Positions 34,300-46,787 of a stretch of DNA of 64,000 bases are shown piece by piece; within the stretch, counting starts at the first letter, position 1; each line of letters begins with the position of its first letter. Made by a program: the position numbers and the translations under genes. Origin of the DNA: Rhineura floridana. Lineage: Eukaryota; Chordata; Lepidosauria; Squamata; Rhineuridae. The notes under the pieces were generated by a model. That model searched no databases, was not told the origin of the DNA, and saw only the letters and a program-made list of their open reading frames with translations. The stretch spans positions 77,490,270 to 77,554,269 of the forward strand of contig NC_084489.1 in assembly GCF_030035675.1 (NCBI RefSeq), given 5' to 3'.

Positions 34300-34420
34300 A
34301 TTCTTCTTCAGTTCAGATTTTAATCCAAACTGGAGAAGAATTTCAGGGCTTGTATATCCTGCCTTTCCTTTAAGGCAGGCTTTTAGAAGCCCCTGAACTT
34401 AATTTCTAAGCATCCCCAGT
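34300..34420 (+). repeat. Dispersed repeat shared with 25685-25850
   Basis: See the matching blocks GATTTTAATCCAAACTGG and TTTTAGAAGCCCCTGAAC. Its presence makes it unlikely that the INSIG1 3' UTR reaches this far as conserved sequence. Confidence 0.6.
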
Positions 34421-35898
34421 TTTTTGGACAATGGTTGTCAAACTGTACTCCTGGGAAGGCACAAGATACCAGAGGTGGGGGAGGGATTCCAGAGGGAAAA
34501 ATATCCTGCAGCAGACAGAGCCACTTTCCCCCCCAGCAACAGAGCACTGTGGCAGTCACCCCAACTGCTATGGTAACTATGAATGCAGCCAGGTGGCAGA
34601 CAGTGTATGGGAGTTTCAGAACAGAGACAGCTCCTCATGTTGCCTGGTTTTAAGAGGGAGTCCAAGATGCCTTAGTCCTCTTCCAATGCCAGTGTTGGAT
34701 TAGTGCCCCAAAGCACAGGACCTTATATTCACAACAGCAGGCTGTACCCATATGGCTGTGTGCAGGGATTCTGTGCACCCATGTGTCAAAGATCAAAGGG
34801 CTGTCAGTAGATACGCAGAAAGTACAGTAAGTTAGGAAGGAAGCCAGAGTTCAAACAGTTTGAGAAACACTGCTTTCTGGGAAGTTTCCTTGGAACAGAA
34901 ACTGGAGGAAGTTCTTTAGCTTCAGCTTAGAACCTAAATAGAAGCCACTAAATATTGGAAATCACAAGAAGCTAGACATGGAAGAACATCTCACTGCCTA
35001 ATAGAGAAAAATAGTGCAGTTAAGAGACCCACTTGTACACCACAACTACAAGACTGAAGTATTTGTTTCAAAAACAGAGTTTAGTAGAAGGTACAAACTA
35101 GCATAACTAGTTAAATTATTGCTGATTTTTGCCTCCATGCAGCATTGAAATGAGTTCAAAACTCTTTTTCAGTATCTCCAATGAACATTAAAGAGGAGAG
35201 TACAAGGCTCAGATTTCTCTCAACTGTACATTGCACTTGAAATTCTGAGACCCAACACTCATTCATTAGGTCAATTGTGGTCTACACTATTATAATGAAT
35301 ATTGTGCTCACCATGAAACTATTAAGAAACACCAAGATGCATAATGTAGTGACAAGCACTCTTCCTTACAAGGCAATCACAGATTGCAAGTTCTATAGGG
35401 TTGCAAAAAACCAAAACCAAAATAATGATCTCTCCAAAACACTGTAAAGCAAACTACATTTACAAGAAGCATTAAGTAACACTTTTGGCCTGCTCTGCTC
35501 CTCTCGTGGCCTCTCGTTTGGGTCCTGAAACCAGCCCAATTGCTAGAAATCTTAATAGGAGTCACATAGGAAAGGCCTCCTCTTCAGCTGGTGTAGCTCT
35601 TCAAGGACAAGTAAAACACTAAAGTCACTTGAGGACCTGCCCAACAGAGACGCAGTGACATACATTACTGAGCAAAACTCAGTTTTGGCTGTGTGTATCC
35701 AATAGCAGGGTAGAGGTAAGGGATCACACTATCATTTTGACAAGCAGTTGACAGACGTATTGCTTCTCTGTCTACAAGCTGATTTGCTCCTCACCCTCCA
35801 AAGAGATCAGGGATTCAAAGACCACAAGTCAAACCACTTCAGATAAATACTCCTGTGCAAGCCTCACTGAAATAGGTAGGGTCCTTATACCTTTCCCC

Positions 35899-36452
35899 TT
35901 TATTGCAGTGGAGACTGCAAATAATTTTTTCCCAGGGGATTGTGATTTGCACCCATGGCCAGCATTCCTTCATATAACTTCTGAAGGATTGTACTTTTTA
36001 TTCTCATCACCTTCATTTTAAAGGCAATCCTCTGTTAAAAGGACATTTAGATAAATACTATTCTTATCAAACCCAGCCATGCACTCCACCTTTCAGCACC
36101 AACCAACTTTCTTTGGGCACTTGTACAAAGCTTGTAATTTAAAGTTTTGTTTCAAGGCTTTGAAATATGGCAGCCATGTCAATGTCTTCTAACTGGAACC
36201 TAGTGCTTGGGAGAACTGCCACCAAGCATGGACTGGCTCTGCATTACGTCTGTATTGAATTCTTCAACAGAACAGTCAAGGCCAGAGGCTTCTCTGCAGA
36301 AAGATCAAGGTAAGCTCTTGGCCACTCTAAGGTGAAGCATTTTCACCAGTCATTTGTGCAGGAAGCTCACACAGATTATTCAAGAAGAAGAAAAATCCTA
36401 GTTGAGATTCAAGAACTGATCTTCATCCTGTCTTTACTGCAGATCCAAACAT
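35899..36452 (-). other. INSIG1: INSIG1 3' UTR, extent uncertain
   Basis: The stretch directly downstream of the TAA is free of recognisable repeats. On the minus strand AATAAA signals occur at 36002-35997 and 35904-35899, giving UTRs of about 0.45-0.55 kb. Neither has a convincing GU-rich element, and mammalian INSIG1 3' UTRs are longer, so the true end may lie further left. Confidence 0.3.
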
Positions 36453-36482
36453 TTAGTCACTGTGAGGCTTCTCAGGAACACC
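36453..36482 (-). CDS. INSIG1: INSIG1 coding exon 5 with stop
   Basis: Only 30 coding bases: GVPEKPHSD and TAA. Acceptor ATAACAG. This short terminal tail is specific to INSIG1 and is too small to be found by ORF length; it was located by its sequence and phase. Confidence 0.93.
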   Translation of the reverse strand, partial: GVPEKPHSD

Positions 36483-39400
36483 CTGTTATCAAAACCAAAA
36501 GCATTATTGTAGCTTGAAATATTAAAGCAACATTTAGCTTACATTAAAACTTTACTGTGCTTGAAAATTAGCTAAAACACCCCTAGTTTCAGTTTTGTTC
36601 CTATGCTTGCAGGCAACCCATTTCAACCTATACAAGAGTGGCATCCTAGTGCGATGCTATTATATACATGGGGTAGTAGGCAATCGATCAATCTGCAAAG
36701 GAAAACTGGGGTAATAACTCCTTCCACTCCTTTTGTAAACTTTGAGGCCATGGAAGCATTATTATGCATTACCACTTTTTAAAGAGAGAAAAGGAGACAG
36801 GGAAGATCAATGAACAAGTCTCTAATTGAAGGGCTGCTGCTATGTGCCTTCAAGTCGATTACAACTTATGGCAACTCTATGAATAGCAATTGAAGGGCTA
36901 TGGTCTTACGAAGCACTGTGCCTTAAGCAATAGTCAGTTCCCAAGGATAGTCTAGTTGTTTAAATTTGAGTATAAATGCAAGACTAAAGTTGGGTTTATC
37001 AGGCACTCTCCAGTTTAAGGCAGCTGGCTGCAGTAAGGGATTGGCTGAGAGCCAACAAGCTCAAACTCAGTCCTGCAAGAGAGACACTGTTAGCAGGTGG
37101 TACCTCAATCTGGATAGGTGAGGAGCTACCTGTTCTGGACGGAGTTACATACCCCTTAAAGGAGCTGCATAGCTGGTGTGGGGGGCACTTCTGTATTCAT
37201 CACTGTCACTGGAGCCACCATGAGGCAGTGTCTTGTATCAGCTTTGGCTGATGGCCCAGCTCTGACCCAAACTGGATGAGGATAACATAGCTCTAGTGGT
37301 CTTTGCTCTGGTAGTCTCTAGGTCAGAGACACCTTTCCCCACATGAACCCATCCAGAACAGAAGTTCATTGTCAGAGGCACTTCTCTGGGTGCCCCCTCC
37401 AAGAGATCTTCTGAGGGTGACAATGTGAGAATGGGTCTTGTCAATGGTAGCCCTCTGCTTGCAGAGCACTCTCCTCAGAGAAACTCACCTGGCGCCAATA
37501 CTATCATCTTTTCAGTGCCAGGCAAAGACGTTTTCATTTTCCCAAGCGTTTGGGCAATAATACTGTTTTGGCTTAGGGGCTATTTTAGGTGTTTTACCCT
37601 GTTGTTGGGTGTGGGGTGATATTCTTGTTTTATAACTGACTATTGTGAATAAACGTTTTAGTGTGCAGTACTATTTTTGGGGATACGTTTGCTGTGCATT
37701 AATTTTCTTTTGTTATGTCACTTTGAGACTTCTTGGGTTTGGGAAAGGAATGAACAAATTAATTAATGTAAGAAATTAATAACAACTAGATCTTACCATC
37801 AACGAAGTTTGAGTTGCATTATTTTTCTCCTGACACAGGCTCCATCTGCCTTGAGCAGTGGAATGGATGGAAATGTGACAAGTGCATATTTTCAGTGCTG
37901 GGAAAAGCAGCACCTGTGGCTTTTCTACTGACTAGCCAGTAGTACATACAGTGATCCAACATCAGAAAACATCATTTCTAAAATCTGCTGCTAAGCCATG
38001 CCATTCGGCTACATTGCTGTTTGACAGAATAGTTGTGTATGTATTTTATTTACACAGATAATTGCTTTCTGTAGTACCATCCTGAAACCAACAGTAAAGA
38101 ATTTCACTCCATTATGTCTGGTATAACTAAAATATCAGTTAAAAGGTCAACATTCCCATAACTAAGTTGCCTGGGACCCCACTTTTCTGGCACATTATTA
38201 TTCTTAGTGATCACCAAACGGCATGTCCATCATAATTGAGGATTAACACTAAGCAAGTTAATTAAGGATTAACACCTAAACATAGATTATATAATTACCA
38301 TAGCCAGTTGCCGTCCTATGTTTCCTACAGTCACACCTCCTGAGAAAAATATACATGGTAGCCAAGACCGGATGTAAAGGAAATCTGGGGATGTATACCT
38401 AAAGTAAGATAAAAGCAAGCGAGACATACCTTCAGCTTTAGCATCTGGGCACCAAGGTTTGTCTTTTATCATGGACATTTAGTTATACTGAAAGAGTGGA
38501 AATGCCATGAATTTGAATATTGCCATCTCACATTTTTGTCAGCAGTATAAAATATCTGATTGTAAAATATATTCTTCTATTTGCACAGTCACTTCTTGTG
38601 TCTCTACCAAAGGGATGGTGATGGGGATAAAACTTTGTCTAGTGCTGTGTAAATAGAGAAAACCTACAGAATGTTTAGAGGCATGGAAACAGAAAAATAA
38701 TTCATTCTTTCTCCGCCCCAAGCATGACTCTTTTCTATTTTCTCAACAGAAAATGCCCAGAGTCGAGCTTAAAGCTGTTTGAGCACTTAGCATAGAGAAA
38801 ATCTAGTCTTGTACATGGCAGCAATGCAATGTCATTAAGACAGGATGGATGATGGGCACATACATTTGCTTAAGAATGCAAGGTAAGTTTAACTGTAATT
38901 TGTACTTTAAAATATTTGCACAATTTAAAGTGACAAGATGAGAGAGATACTTACTGATAAACACCGTTATAGACGAGGAACTGTGTAATAAGAGTAGCTA
39001 CAAAAGCTATGGTAATTCCAAGACCGAGACCACTTCTTGAACGATCAAATGTCCACCAGAGACCAAGTGATAAAGCTGCCAGTGTCAGGGAAAGCTGGAT
39101 ATTGTTTGCAAAATCCAACTTCTAAGAAAAAAAGTTAAGGAAAATTCTGCAACCTTAAAGTCTGATAAGTTTCTTCTTCTTCTTCTTTCTCACAAGTCTT
39201 CAAACTCTCTAGCAATAAGTGAGGACTTGCATGCATGAAAAATCTGACCACAGATTTGGCTGAGTAACCGATTCCAGTTCGATCCCAACATCCCAGATCA
39301 GTTATGCTGTTAAACAGTCTGGGTGTAGCCGATTATACAGCCAATTAAGTTTTACTCAGAGTAAACCTGTTTGAAATGAATGGACATGATTAACTAAATT

Positions 39401-42400
39401 TCAGTGGGTCTACTGAGCATAGGGCTCATCAACATGGCAGTTTACTGTGTGTTTGGTGCTACTTGCATCTCCTTTAAATTTGAATGGTTCACATGATGTT
39501 ACCGGCAAACAGAACCTATAACGCAGTTTCCCCCGTAAATCTGTACTAATGCAATCTGCTGATAATAAGAAAAGTGGAGAAAAAACATCCTCTCCACACT
39601 ATCTCCTCCCTTCTTTCATTTTGTTTCCTGTGGGCTGACAAGCAACTGTTTTGCTGGCCTTTTTTATGTTGCTGCAAATGGTGCCTTTATTTTCTTTTCC
39701 CCCTAACTTGTGCACAAAAGTGTAGCACTACTCAAACAAAGATTTGTGTTTCAGCTGTATCCTGCCAGCCATAGGCAGGGAAAACACAGATATTTGCACT
39801 TCCCGCTTTTTAAAAAAGGAATCCACTGCAGCTGGGAGAACAGACTGAGCATGCTCGGTCACCTAGCAACCAGAGGAAGTGGAAATGTATAATTAGAGGA
39901 TGGGGCCACAAGGAAACAGTGAGACTAATCCTTCCCAGAGAAATGCCTGCTTGTGTGAATGGGAAAAAGCAATTAGTAGTTACCATTGAGCAGGAACTGC
40001 ACATGTTGCAAATGAATAGCAAAGGTAAAAGAAGTGGATTTGCTACGAAGAAATACTCCCATGTAGACAAGCCCTTCATTTCACGCAATTACAACCCTCT
40101 TTTCTTGTTATTTTAACCTGCTTTTTTCTTTCAGCACTACTAACCTTTCATATGTTGTACAGACCACCCCAACCCTCAAAATGTTCTTAGCAGAGAAGTT
40201 TGTGTTGATAGCATCTAAAGCCCTAAGAATAGCAAATGAGGCTGACACATTCAGTAGTGACCTATTTGCCACAGTCAGCCCCTCCTCTTGCCACAGGCAG
40301 ACAAGTGGTTTCTTTGTGCCAGCCCAAGTAGTCTTACCCCAGATCCTTCAAAGCATTTTCCAATGCAGTAAGTAGCTCATAGGACCAAGTTGTGAGGCAT
40401 ACAATCCATTTAAAGTGATTGTTTTAGGCATGCATGTACAGAAATAAAATTTGAAAAATGCTGCCATTTCTCCATATTAAAATAACTTTTCAATTTAAGT
40501 TGGTCAAGTTTTGACTGAAGAGAACTTTAAAAATAAACCCCATTCCATTATAATTATACCTAACTTGGACATTAATCCCATCATATCAAGGATACAGCAC
40601 TTGCATGGTTAATGCCAACAAAGACTGCAATACATCGCATAACACTGGCCCATTCTCGCTTGAATTTGTGAGGCTCGCCAAGATGACTGTCAATGCAGGG
40701 ATACAGCAGGCCAATAACAGCTGTAAGACAAAAAATTGTTCATCCAGTTATTTCTAAGCTGATGTAAATATTAATCTCTTGAATAACATGCTGAAGCCTC
40801 ATGAAGGACTAGAACACATTTTCCCTACTGTTAGGTCTGCTAATGATACCTGAGATACTGCATGACATTTCAAATATTCTAGTGCTATACTTCAAGATAC
40901 GGGATTATAGTGGATCTATGTTTTTAAAATTTAGTAACTGTGACACTGTGCTACAATTCAGAGTCTGCCAGTTCTGACTGATAGAGGGCAACTGTTACTT
41001 GCCACTGGCAGCTTGGCAAAGGAAAAGGCCAAGTTACCTTCATACTACTATATTCCCTGCTGCCAAGAACTTTATTGTTTGCAAACTTCCAGCAAGCTTC
41101 CAAATTCAAATACATGTATGCACCATACAGCAAAAAAGGAACTTATTTCTTCCTGTATATACTATACTAGCTATACTAAAAAGAGGTGCTTTTTTCCTTT
41201 GGAACAAAACATAAGTTCTAAAGGCAACAGCGGAAGCAGCCATGGAGATTTGTACAGTGTAATGATTAGCCACCTTTGACTAAGGGCATGGAATTTCTTC
41301 TGATTTTTTAATTAAATATTTTACACAAAGTCAAAAATCCCTTCCACTTAAAAAATGTAAACACTTTTCACAGAAAGTACGTATCCCTATAGAACACATT
41401 CATACATTACTGATTTTTTTTTAAAAAAAAATCAAGATTCAGGCATTTTATTTCTTACTCTAGTTCTTTATGAGCATGTTTAGCTAGGTAAACTATCAAC
41501 TGTAGGTACTATTGAAGAATGCATTCTACAGCAACCAGCCACTGTTATTATTAGTAGAAGTTGTTCAACGTTGTACACCCGGGATGGCTAATGTGTGGTC
41601 TTTTAGATGCTGTTGGACTGTAACTCCCATTATCCTTGATGACTGGCCATGCTGGCTGGAACCGAAGGGAGTCTGAGTCCAATAATGTCTTGCATTGCTT
41701 TGGAGAAGCTACCAACATATACAGGGACTGCTTGAATAGCCTCTGTGATTTGGTCCCATCCATGTGCCTTCCTGCCCCCTCCCCTGTAAAGCTGATCTCC
41801 ACAGTATTCCCTCCCAGTATGGAGACTTCCCCCAACAGCATGATTAGCTTATGCTGGCCTAGAAACTCTTCATGCCAGGCATAACTATTGCAAGGAGGGT
41901 CGCTTTACATGTTTAGTTACTACAACAGCAGGCGAACATTACTACATGGAGACTATTTCACCTGCCTCTGAGTGATAACAGATAACATGTAGATCTTGGT
42001 TTTGTTTATTTCATTGCAGAGGCCACACAATACTATGTGGTTGTTTCTATGTACCATATCCAAAGTTTACATCTTTCCTCACATTGAAGAGAAATGCTGA
42101 AGGCAGACTGCACTCATGAAGCCAACCACTTTGATAAACACAAACTGTTTTTTTTTAAATTGCTCTGAAGCAGCACCTTCAGGGGCAGGGGCATTCATCC
42201 TGTGCTGGCCGGAGCTCTGTTTCGTACTGCACGAGCTTATTTGAAATCTAAATTTTATAATGTCTGAAAATAACCTCTCAAATTCAGACAGTAATCAAAA
42301 AGAATTACAATATCCAGTATAGTTCTGAGAAGGAATCTTCATTAAAAATCCCTGCAATGTCATGAATTTTGGGGGTAGCCTTGAAAAACTCTGCCCTTTC

Positions 42401-43701
42401 TCCTCTGTTTCTTTTCTTTGTGACCCTTCAAAAGTTTTACAAACGTAAGAATTAGAGTTGATACTTCAAAAAAAAAATTTCTGCCAAACACTGCAACATC
42501 CTACTTAACAAAATACAGGTGCATTTTAATGCTCTCTTTCAATGCCATTTGTATCCACCACATACTTGGTAGCAGGAGTTTGTTTGCTCTTAACTTTCAA
42601 CTATACGTTTTTGTTTCCATTATAACAAAATTGCTTTCTATTTTAAATGAAGAGTTTTATCCTGGGTATGCTACAGCTTTGGAGGGGGGGGGGGTCAAGC
42701 TTCTACTGGCAAATGAAGCTGCTGCAGCTGCTCTTCAAATAGGCACCTAGCCAAGCTTCACTTCCCATCCTCCACTTCCACAACATGTGACTTCCTTGTT
42801 TTTAATTCAAGTATGTGGCATGTTAAGGCAGGCGACCAATAGGAGCAGGAACATGCTACTCACCAGTTTCAAAAGGGAACCAATCAGAAGACAGAGTGGT
42901 GATGAGTCATGCAAGCTCCTGTGCTAAAACTTTGACAGACAAGTTTGGAGGAAACTCTTTGCTGTTTCCAGGACTAACCACAACGCCAACTTGCAAAGCA
43001 GTATCAGCCCAGGAAGGCAACATGCTGCACCATCACCATTCATTCCTAGACAACAATGTGCTTTGGCTTAATCTGATTATTCTCTCAATTTGCTCAGTAG
43101 CTGGATGGCATTAATAATGCATGTAAACTCTTAACGTTATGGTCAATCCTGGACAGACCTCAGCAGGCCAAAGAAATAAGCCCCAGCAAGCAGCCTGTCC
43201 CAAGTATCACCTCAGTCATATAACACATTCAACATCTAGTACTGCCAATGCCTTCTTTAAACAGGACTCCCAACCAGCCATAGTTTAGCCCAGTGACTCA
43301 CCTGCTGCTGTCCCACAGCAAGGGGGCACCCACCAGGCAGAGGAGAAGATTGTAGAAATGACCTCCTCAGGGAACAGGGTTACATTCCTCTGGATCTGCA
43401 GTAAGTTCAGCACCAGGGCGAGAAAAGTGCCAACAACGAAAAGCACCAGGCTCCGTTGCATGACATCCCTGCTCAAGTTCAAAGGGCTGCTCATGCTACT
43501 GCCAAGGTTTGAGATGCTTGGGCTCCGTGCTCTGTGACTTACTAATGTTAGGGGAGAACTTGAGACAGACGAGCTCAACATTTCGCCCACCTTGGCTGCC
43601 AGCCCTGTAGCAGTTCCACCTAAGGGGGTTCTATGCCTTCCTCTGGCAGCACAGGAGCAACTCCAGGTATGGTCCTCCAGTCTGGATGCAGGCTTCTCCA
43701 T
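36453..43701 (-). CDS. INSIG1: Insulin-induced gene 1 protein, complete in five coding exons
   Basis: INSIG1 is a six-pass ER membrane protein. In sterol-replete cells it binds SCAP and keeps SCAP-SREBP in the ER, and it links HMG-CoA reductase to ubiquitin ligases for degradation. Joining 43701-43302, 40720-40596, 39121-38955, 38398-38299 and 36482-36453 gives 822 bases, 273 residues plus stop (human 277). All introns are GT-AG. Residues [11 protein letters not shown] near the N-terminus, [11 protein letters not shown]-like [11 protein letters not shown], and the C-terminus PEKPHSD are INSIG1-type; INSIG2 lacks this N-terminal extension and ends differently. The first membrane segment is about residues 81-101 ([20 protein letters not shown]). 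[10 protein letters not shown] places lysines 152 and 154 at the positions of the human ubiquitinated pair K156/K158; FDRSRSG places Asp201 at human Asp205, needed for SCAP binding. The start has CTG before and G after the ATG, a fair context. Introns carry L2, SINE and MITE relics but the coding sequence is intact. In other vertebrates EN2 lies downstream on the same strand. Confidence 0.97.
36832..36900 (-). mobile_element. Sauria SINE/BovB tail fragment
   Basis: GTGCCTTCAAGTCGATTACA then CTTATGGCAACTCTATGAAT is the reversed BovB-like tail. It lies in INSIG1 intron 4. Confidence 0.6.
37005..37680 (+). mobile_element. L2-type LINE relic in INSIG1 intron 4
   Basis: The left part translates with breaks into the L2 ADD-downstream region (QQAQTQS..., [20 protein letters not shown] at 37111-37170). 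The right part gives the C-terminal [21 protein letters not shown]-like block (about 37488-37550). The middle is lost, and it lies antisense to INSIG1. Confidence 0.65.
38299..38398 (-). CDS. INSIG1: INSIG1 coding exon 4
   Basis: 100 bp completing Gln231 and encoding [20 protein letters not shown] through NIGRQLAM. Acceptor CTTTAG, donor [16 protein letters not shown] matches INSIG1 rather than the AGGITMGNIG of INSIG2. Confidence 0.97.
38955..39121 (-). CDS. INSIG1: INSIG1 coding exon 3
   Basis: 167 bp encoding residues 176-230 plus two bases ([20 protein letters not shown] ... FLVYNGVY). Acceptor TTCTTAG, donor GTAAGT. It includes [10 protein letters not shown] with the SCAP-binding aspartate. 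Confidence 0.97.
40596..40720 (-). CDS. INSIG1: INSIG1 coding exon 2
   Basis: 125 bp encoding the split alanine 134 to Ala175 ([19 protein letters not shown] ... INHASA). Acceptor TTACAG, donor GTATCC. It contains the two lysines aligned with the ubiquitination sites of human INSIG1. Confidence 0.97.
41575..41692. mobile_element. Old palindromic MITE in INSIG1 intron
   Basis: GTCTTTTAGATGCTGTTGGA, CTGTAACTCCCATTATCC, GGCCATGCTGGCTGG and GAGTCCAATAATGTCTTG follow the CCAGATGTTGTTGGAC palindrome plan. Confidence 0.6.
43302..43701 (-). CDS. INSIG1: INSIG1 coding exon 1
   Basis: It encodes residues 1-133 plus one base: the cytosolic N-terminus, TM1 and the [14 protein letters not shown]...[14 protein letters not shown] block. 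The donor is CAG|GTGAGT (43301-43296). Exon sequence continues 7 bases beyond the ATG to an acceptor TTTCAG at 43714-43709, so the exon probably spans 43302-43708. Confidence 0.96.
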
Positions 43702-43974
43702 CAGATTTCTGAAAGGTGCATCAAGAAGTTATTAGTGCCCACATTAGTCAGGCGGCAGAGCTAGCCTTCAAGTGTGCCATGTGCTTTATCTATGTAACCC
43801 CTAATATTTTGTACTTCTCTACCATGAAACAGGAATTCATGGTAGAAACCTTGGAATAAAACCCATATGGCCACTTTCAGTATTCTTTAAGAAGCAAGAA
43901 ACTTCCAAGTGAGGTGGGGAAGCCCAAGACAATTTTTGAATAAGGACAGGGCTCTTTTGATAGACACACCATAG

Positions 43975-44200
43975 AGCTAGTATAACATAGTGACTAAGAG
44001 AATGAGTTGTTATCTGGGAGGTCACTCATTTAAGTGCCATCCCAGCCATGATTTACAAGGTGACCTTAAGCAAGGAAACTTCCCTCGGTCTCAGGCCCCA
44101 TCCCACAATATTGGGATAATGCTTGCTTTCCAACAGGCTTCTTGTAAGGGTTGTTCTCATAATGTATGTTCTCATTCTGAACACAGAAAACACTTTATTG
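43975..44200 (+). mobile_element. Old tRNA-derived SINE
   Basis: TAGTATAACATAGTGACTAAG (tRNA-like head) then GCCATGATTTACAAGGTGACCTTAAGC-type body and CTTGTAAGGGTTGTTCTCAT tail. It is a diverged copy of the SINE at 44230. Confidence 0.6.
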
Positions 44201-44229
44201 TTTAACATCACTATTACTATGGCACAAAG

Positions 44230-44460
44230 CATATGGCACTATGGCACAACAGTATGTGCAATAGCTAGAGTGTTGGACCTGCCTGAAGAAACACAGGTTC
44301 AAATCCCCACACAACCACAGAGTTCACTGAGTGACCTTGGGCCAGTCACCCTCTCATAGCCTAACCTTTTACACAAGGCTCTTGCAAGTTAAAATGAGGA
44401 TGGGGTGAGAGACCATGTGCACTGCCTCTAGAATCTTAGGAAGAAGGGTTAAACATCTGC
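44230..44460 (+). mobile_element. Old tRNA-derived SINE
   Basis: TGTGCAATAGCTAGAGTGTTGG, GGTTCAAATCCCCAC, GTGACCTTGGGCCAGTCACC and GAGACCATGTGCACTGCC follow the squamate tRNA-SINE body in order. Confidence 0.75.
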
Positions 44461-45689
44461 CTAGAACTTCAAACACTTCCCTACACCATGACAAAAGCAT
44501 CAACAAGCATGTGATACCAGGGTGCTTTCCTTTGTTTCGTTGCTCAAGATGTCAACTGCCATACAAACAGTGATGTTTCTATAGGGACAAAAAGACAGGA
44601 TCCCTTAGGCTTTTCTAAGTATTAAAAGCACAACACCAGCTGTCCCAAAAACAGTGACGGGGATATTTAATCAATATTTATAGTACAGATTTTCAAAGAC
44701 TTGGCCTCATAGCTAAAAAGTTCACAGTTTCATTTTTTTCTTTCAGCAGAGCACCTACAACTCACAACCCAAATACTAGAAGAAAACTTTGGGAAGAGTT
44801 ACTAAGGAGCCTTCACTATATATAAGTTATACAGAATACATCCTGATGTTAGAAAAGCAGCCATGCTAGATGATCGAAATAATACATTTGAACTTACAAA
44901 AAACTAACATTAATAGCAATTTATACAAACCTACAAGCAGCCCTTGTTACTTGGACAGACACAATAGGAAGACAGTACCCTGGGTCTGGAAAAACTTTTA
45001 AAAGACTACCAGTACTGCTGTTAAAATCTCCAAATGTCTATTGGAACTTGCTAGGATTTTTCTTTTGAGGTCTGGGCAGCAACTTCTAAGACTACTTTCC
45101 TTTAAAAGAAAAACGCTTTGCAACACCTTGCTGAAGTTATTACATGTGTTCACCTTTAAGATGCCAACTTCTTTTAGGGGAAATTTCTATCAACTAGATA
45201 CTAGTCCTTCCCCAACCTGGGGATGAAACTATTCCTCAAATTCAATTTTTGTCCTCTGTCCAGAAGAGGATTCCCCGAATTGCATTGCCTCCAGGGATAT
45301 CTTACTGCTGAAGGGTAATGGGACCCATTTTTATTTTTTCTCTACAGAATCATTAGACTGACAACTCTCTTTTCCCCACACTATCAGAGGAGAACTGGAT
45401 GCAACCTAAACAGATCTCCCTACTGGAGGAGCAAACATTCCTAGACTAGACTTTCATGAAACTAGGAGTATCAGGTAAAAGCAATTGTAGTTTTTCTTCC
45501 TCTACTTTTTGCTAGGTTTTCAAGTTGTCTGTTTAGTTTTCCTATCTCCATTTATTGCATACACTTGGAGAGAAGTATCCATTGTCCTTTTTTTGGGGGG
45601 GGGCTCTCCAAGATCTTCATCTGCAAAATAGTAATAATAGGGTCAAGGTTCCTAAGTGCTGGTGATTCACACATCCCTTCCACCTTTTA

Positions 45690-45800
45690 AAATTGCAATC
45701 CCGCACATGCATACTTTAGAAGCAAGGCCCACTGAACTCAGGGTGAGATGCTTCCAAGTGAGCACACACAGAACTGGGGTGCAGGATTGCCAAGTGTTTC
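45690..45800. repeat. Palindromic GCAATCC repeat
   Basis: TGCAATCCCGCACATGCATA at the left and GGGTGCAGGATTGCC at the right bracket GCCCACTGAACTCAGG, the same plan as at 5037. Confidence 0.65.
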
Positions 45801-46466
45801 CCCAGGTTTGCTGTCTATGTAATGTTGTGTGTAAGTAATCAAATTTCACCCTGCCAAGCCTCTTTCCCCGTACAGATGCAACACATTCACAGGTTTTGCT
45901 TGTTGCAATAAATTGAGGTGGGTTAGCTGCTGGCGAGTATTTCCCTTCCACGCAGGGGCTCATTTTTGCTTGAAAGACCCGCCTGGATGGGATCAAGCCA
46001 AGATAGGCTGTCTCTCACCCTTCTTCTCCAGCAGTGGCCAAGACTAGAGGACCACCAGTTATTCACTGCAAAAAAGGTTTTGCAAAGCATAGAGAACAAT
46101 ATGGGAGCAGGTGAGCATGTGTATTTTTGTCTCCTCCTTGCTGGGAAAGAAAAGAGTTGCCCAGCATTTATCCCAGATGCCCACCGAACTCCCCACCCCG
46201 ACAAGACCAGACCAGACCACCTACCAGCCATAAAGGCCGCAGCTTCCCTCCGCCCGCCAGCACCTGCCACTCAGGGATAGACTGCCCCTTGGTATGGAGG
46301 CTCCAACTCTAGCTTACGGTCCTCAAGAGACGTACACACCCTCCACGAAGTGGGCGGCCTGTCCCCTCACAAAGCCAAGGAGAAGCCCGCCGTTTCTATT
46401 AAAGGGTGTGTGTGAGGGGTGGGGAGGAAGGTTAGCCCCTTGCCCCGTTCTTTCCTGCCCGCCTAC

Positions 46467-46525
46467 CTGCTAGCCCGGGCTCCCACTGCCGCTATGCGAA
46501 GCCCTCCACGTCTCTCCTCAGTCGC
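46467..46525 (-). other. INSIG1: INSIG1 non-coding first exon (inferred)
   Basis: The 3' boundary is the donor GCAG|GTAGGC. The 5' boundary is set only by placing the start about 25-30 bases below the TATA-like box. It contains no ATG on the minus strand. Together with the acceptor at 43709 it gives six exons, the number known for human INSIG1. Confidence 0.5.
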
Positions 46526-46547
46526 GCGCCACGGCGCCTGGTTGAAA

Positions 46548-46560
46548 GGCTTATAAAGCA
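46548..46560 (-). promoter_or_regulatory. INSIG1: TATA-like box of INSIG1
   Basis: TGCTTTATAAGCC on the minus strand. The core is nearly palindromic, so TATAAA also reads on the plus strand. Confidence 0.5.
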
Positions 46561-46787
46561 GCGAGCCCCCAAAAGTCACGTTACCCGCAGCCGACCTACC
46601 CGCAGCCGCAGGGGCAGCCACTCCAGAGCCCTCCCTCGCTCCGAGGAGGAGGCGGGGGAGACGACGACAGCGGCGGTGATGGTGACGACGGCACCCGCCG
46701 TAGGGGAGGAGAGCACCAGCACCAGCAGGCCGGCAGCTTTCTTGGGTAGCCGCGAGAACAACATTTTAGTCTGGTGAGGCCGCCCAG

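Larger units (their letters stand above)
43709..46466 (-). other. INSIG1: INSIG1 5' UTR intron (inferred)
   Basis: Bounded by the acceptor before coding exon 1 and the donor GCAG|GTAGGC at 46466. It holds two old SINEs and one palindromic repeat; most of the rest is unique. Confidence 0.6.

Noticed and set aside
36453-43701. INSIG2 instead of INSIG1
   Set aside because: The long N-terminus with WSCSC and [19 protein letters not shown] and the PEKPHSD tail are INSIG1-specific.
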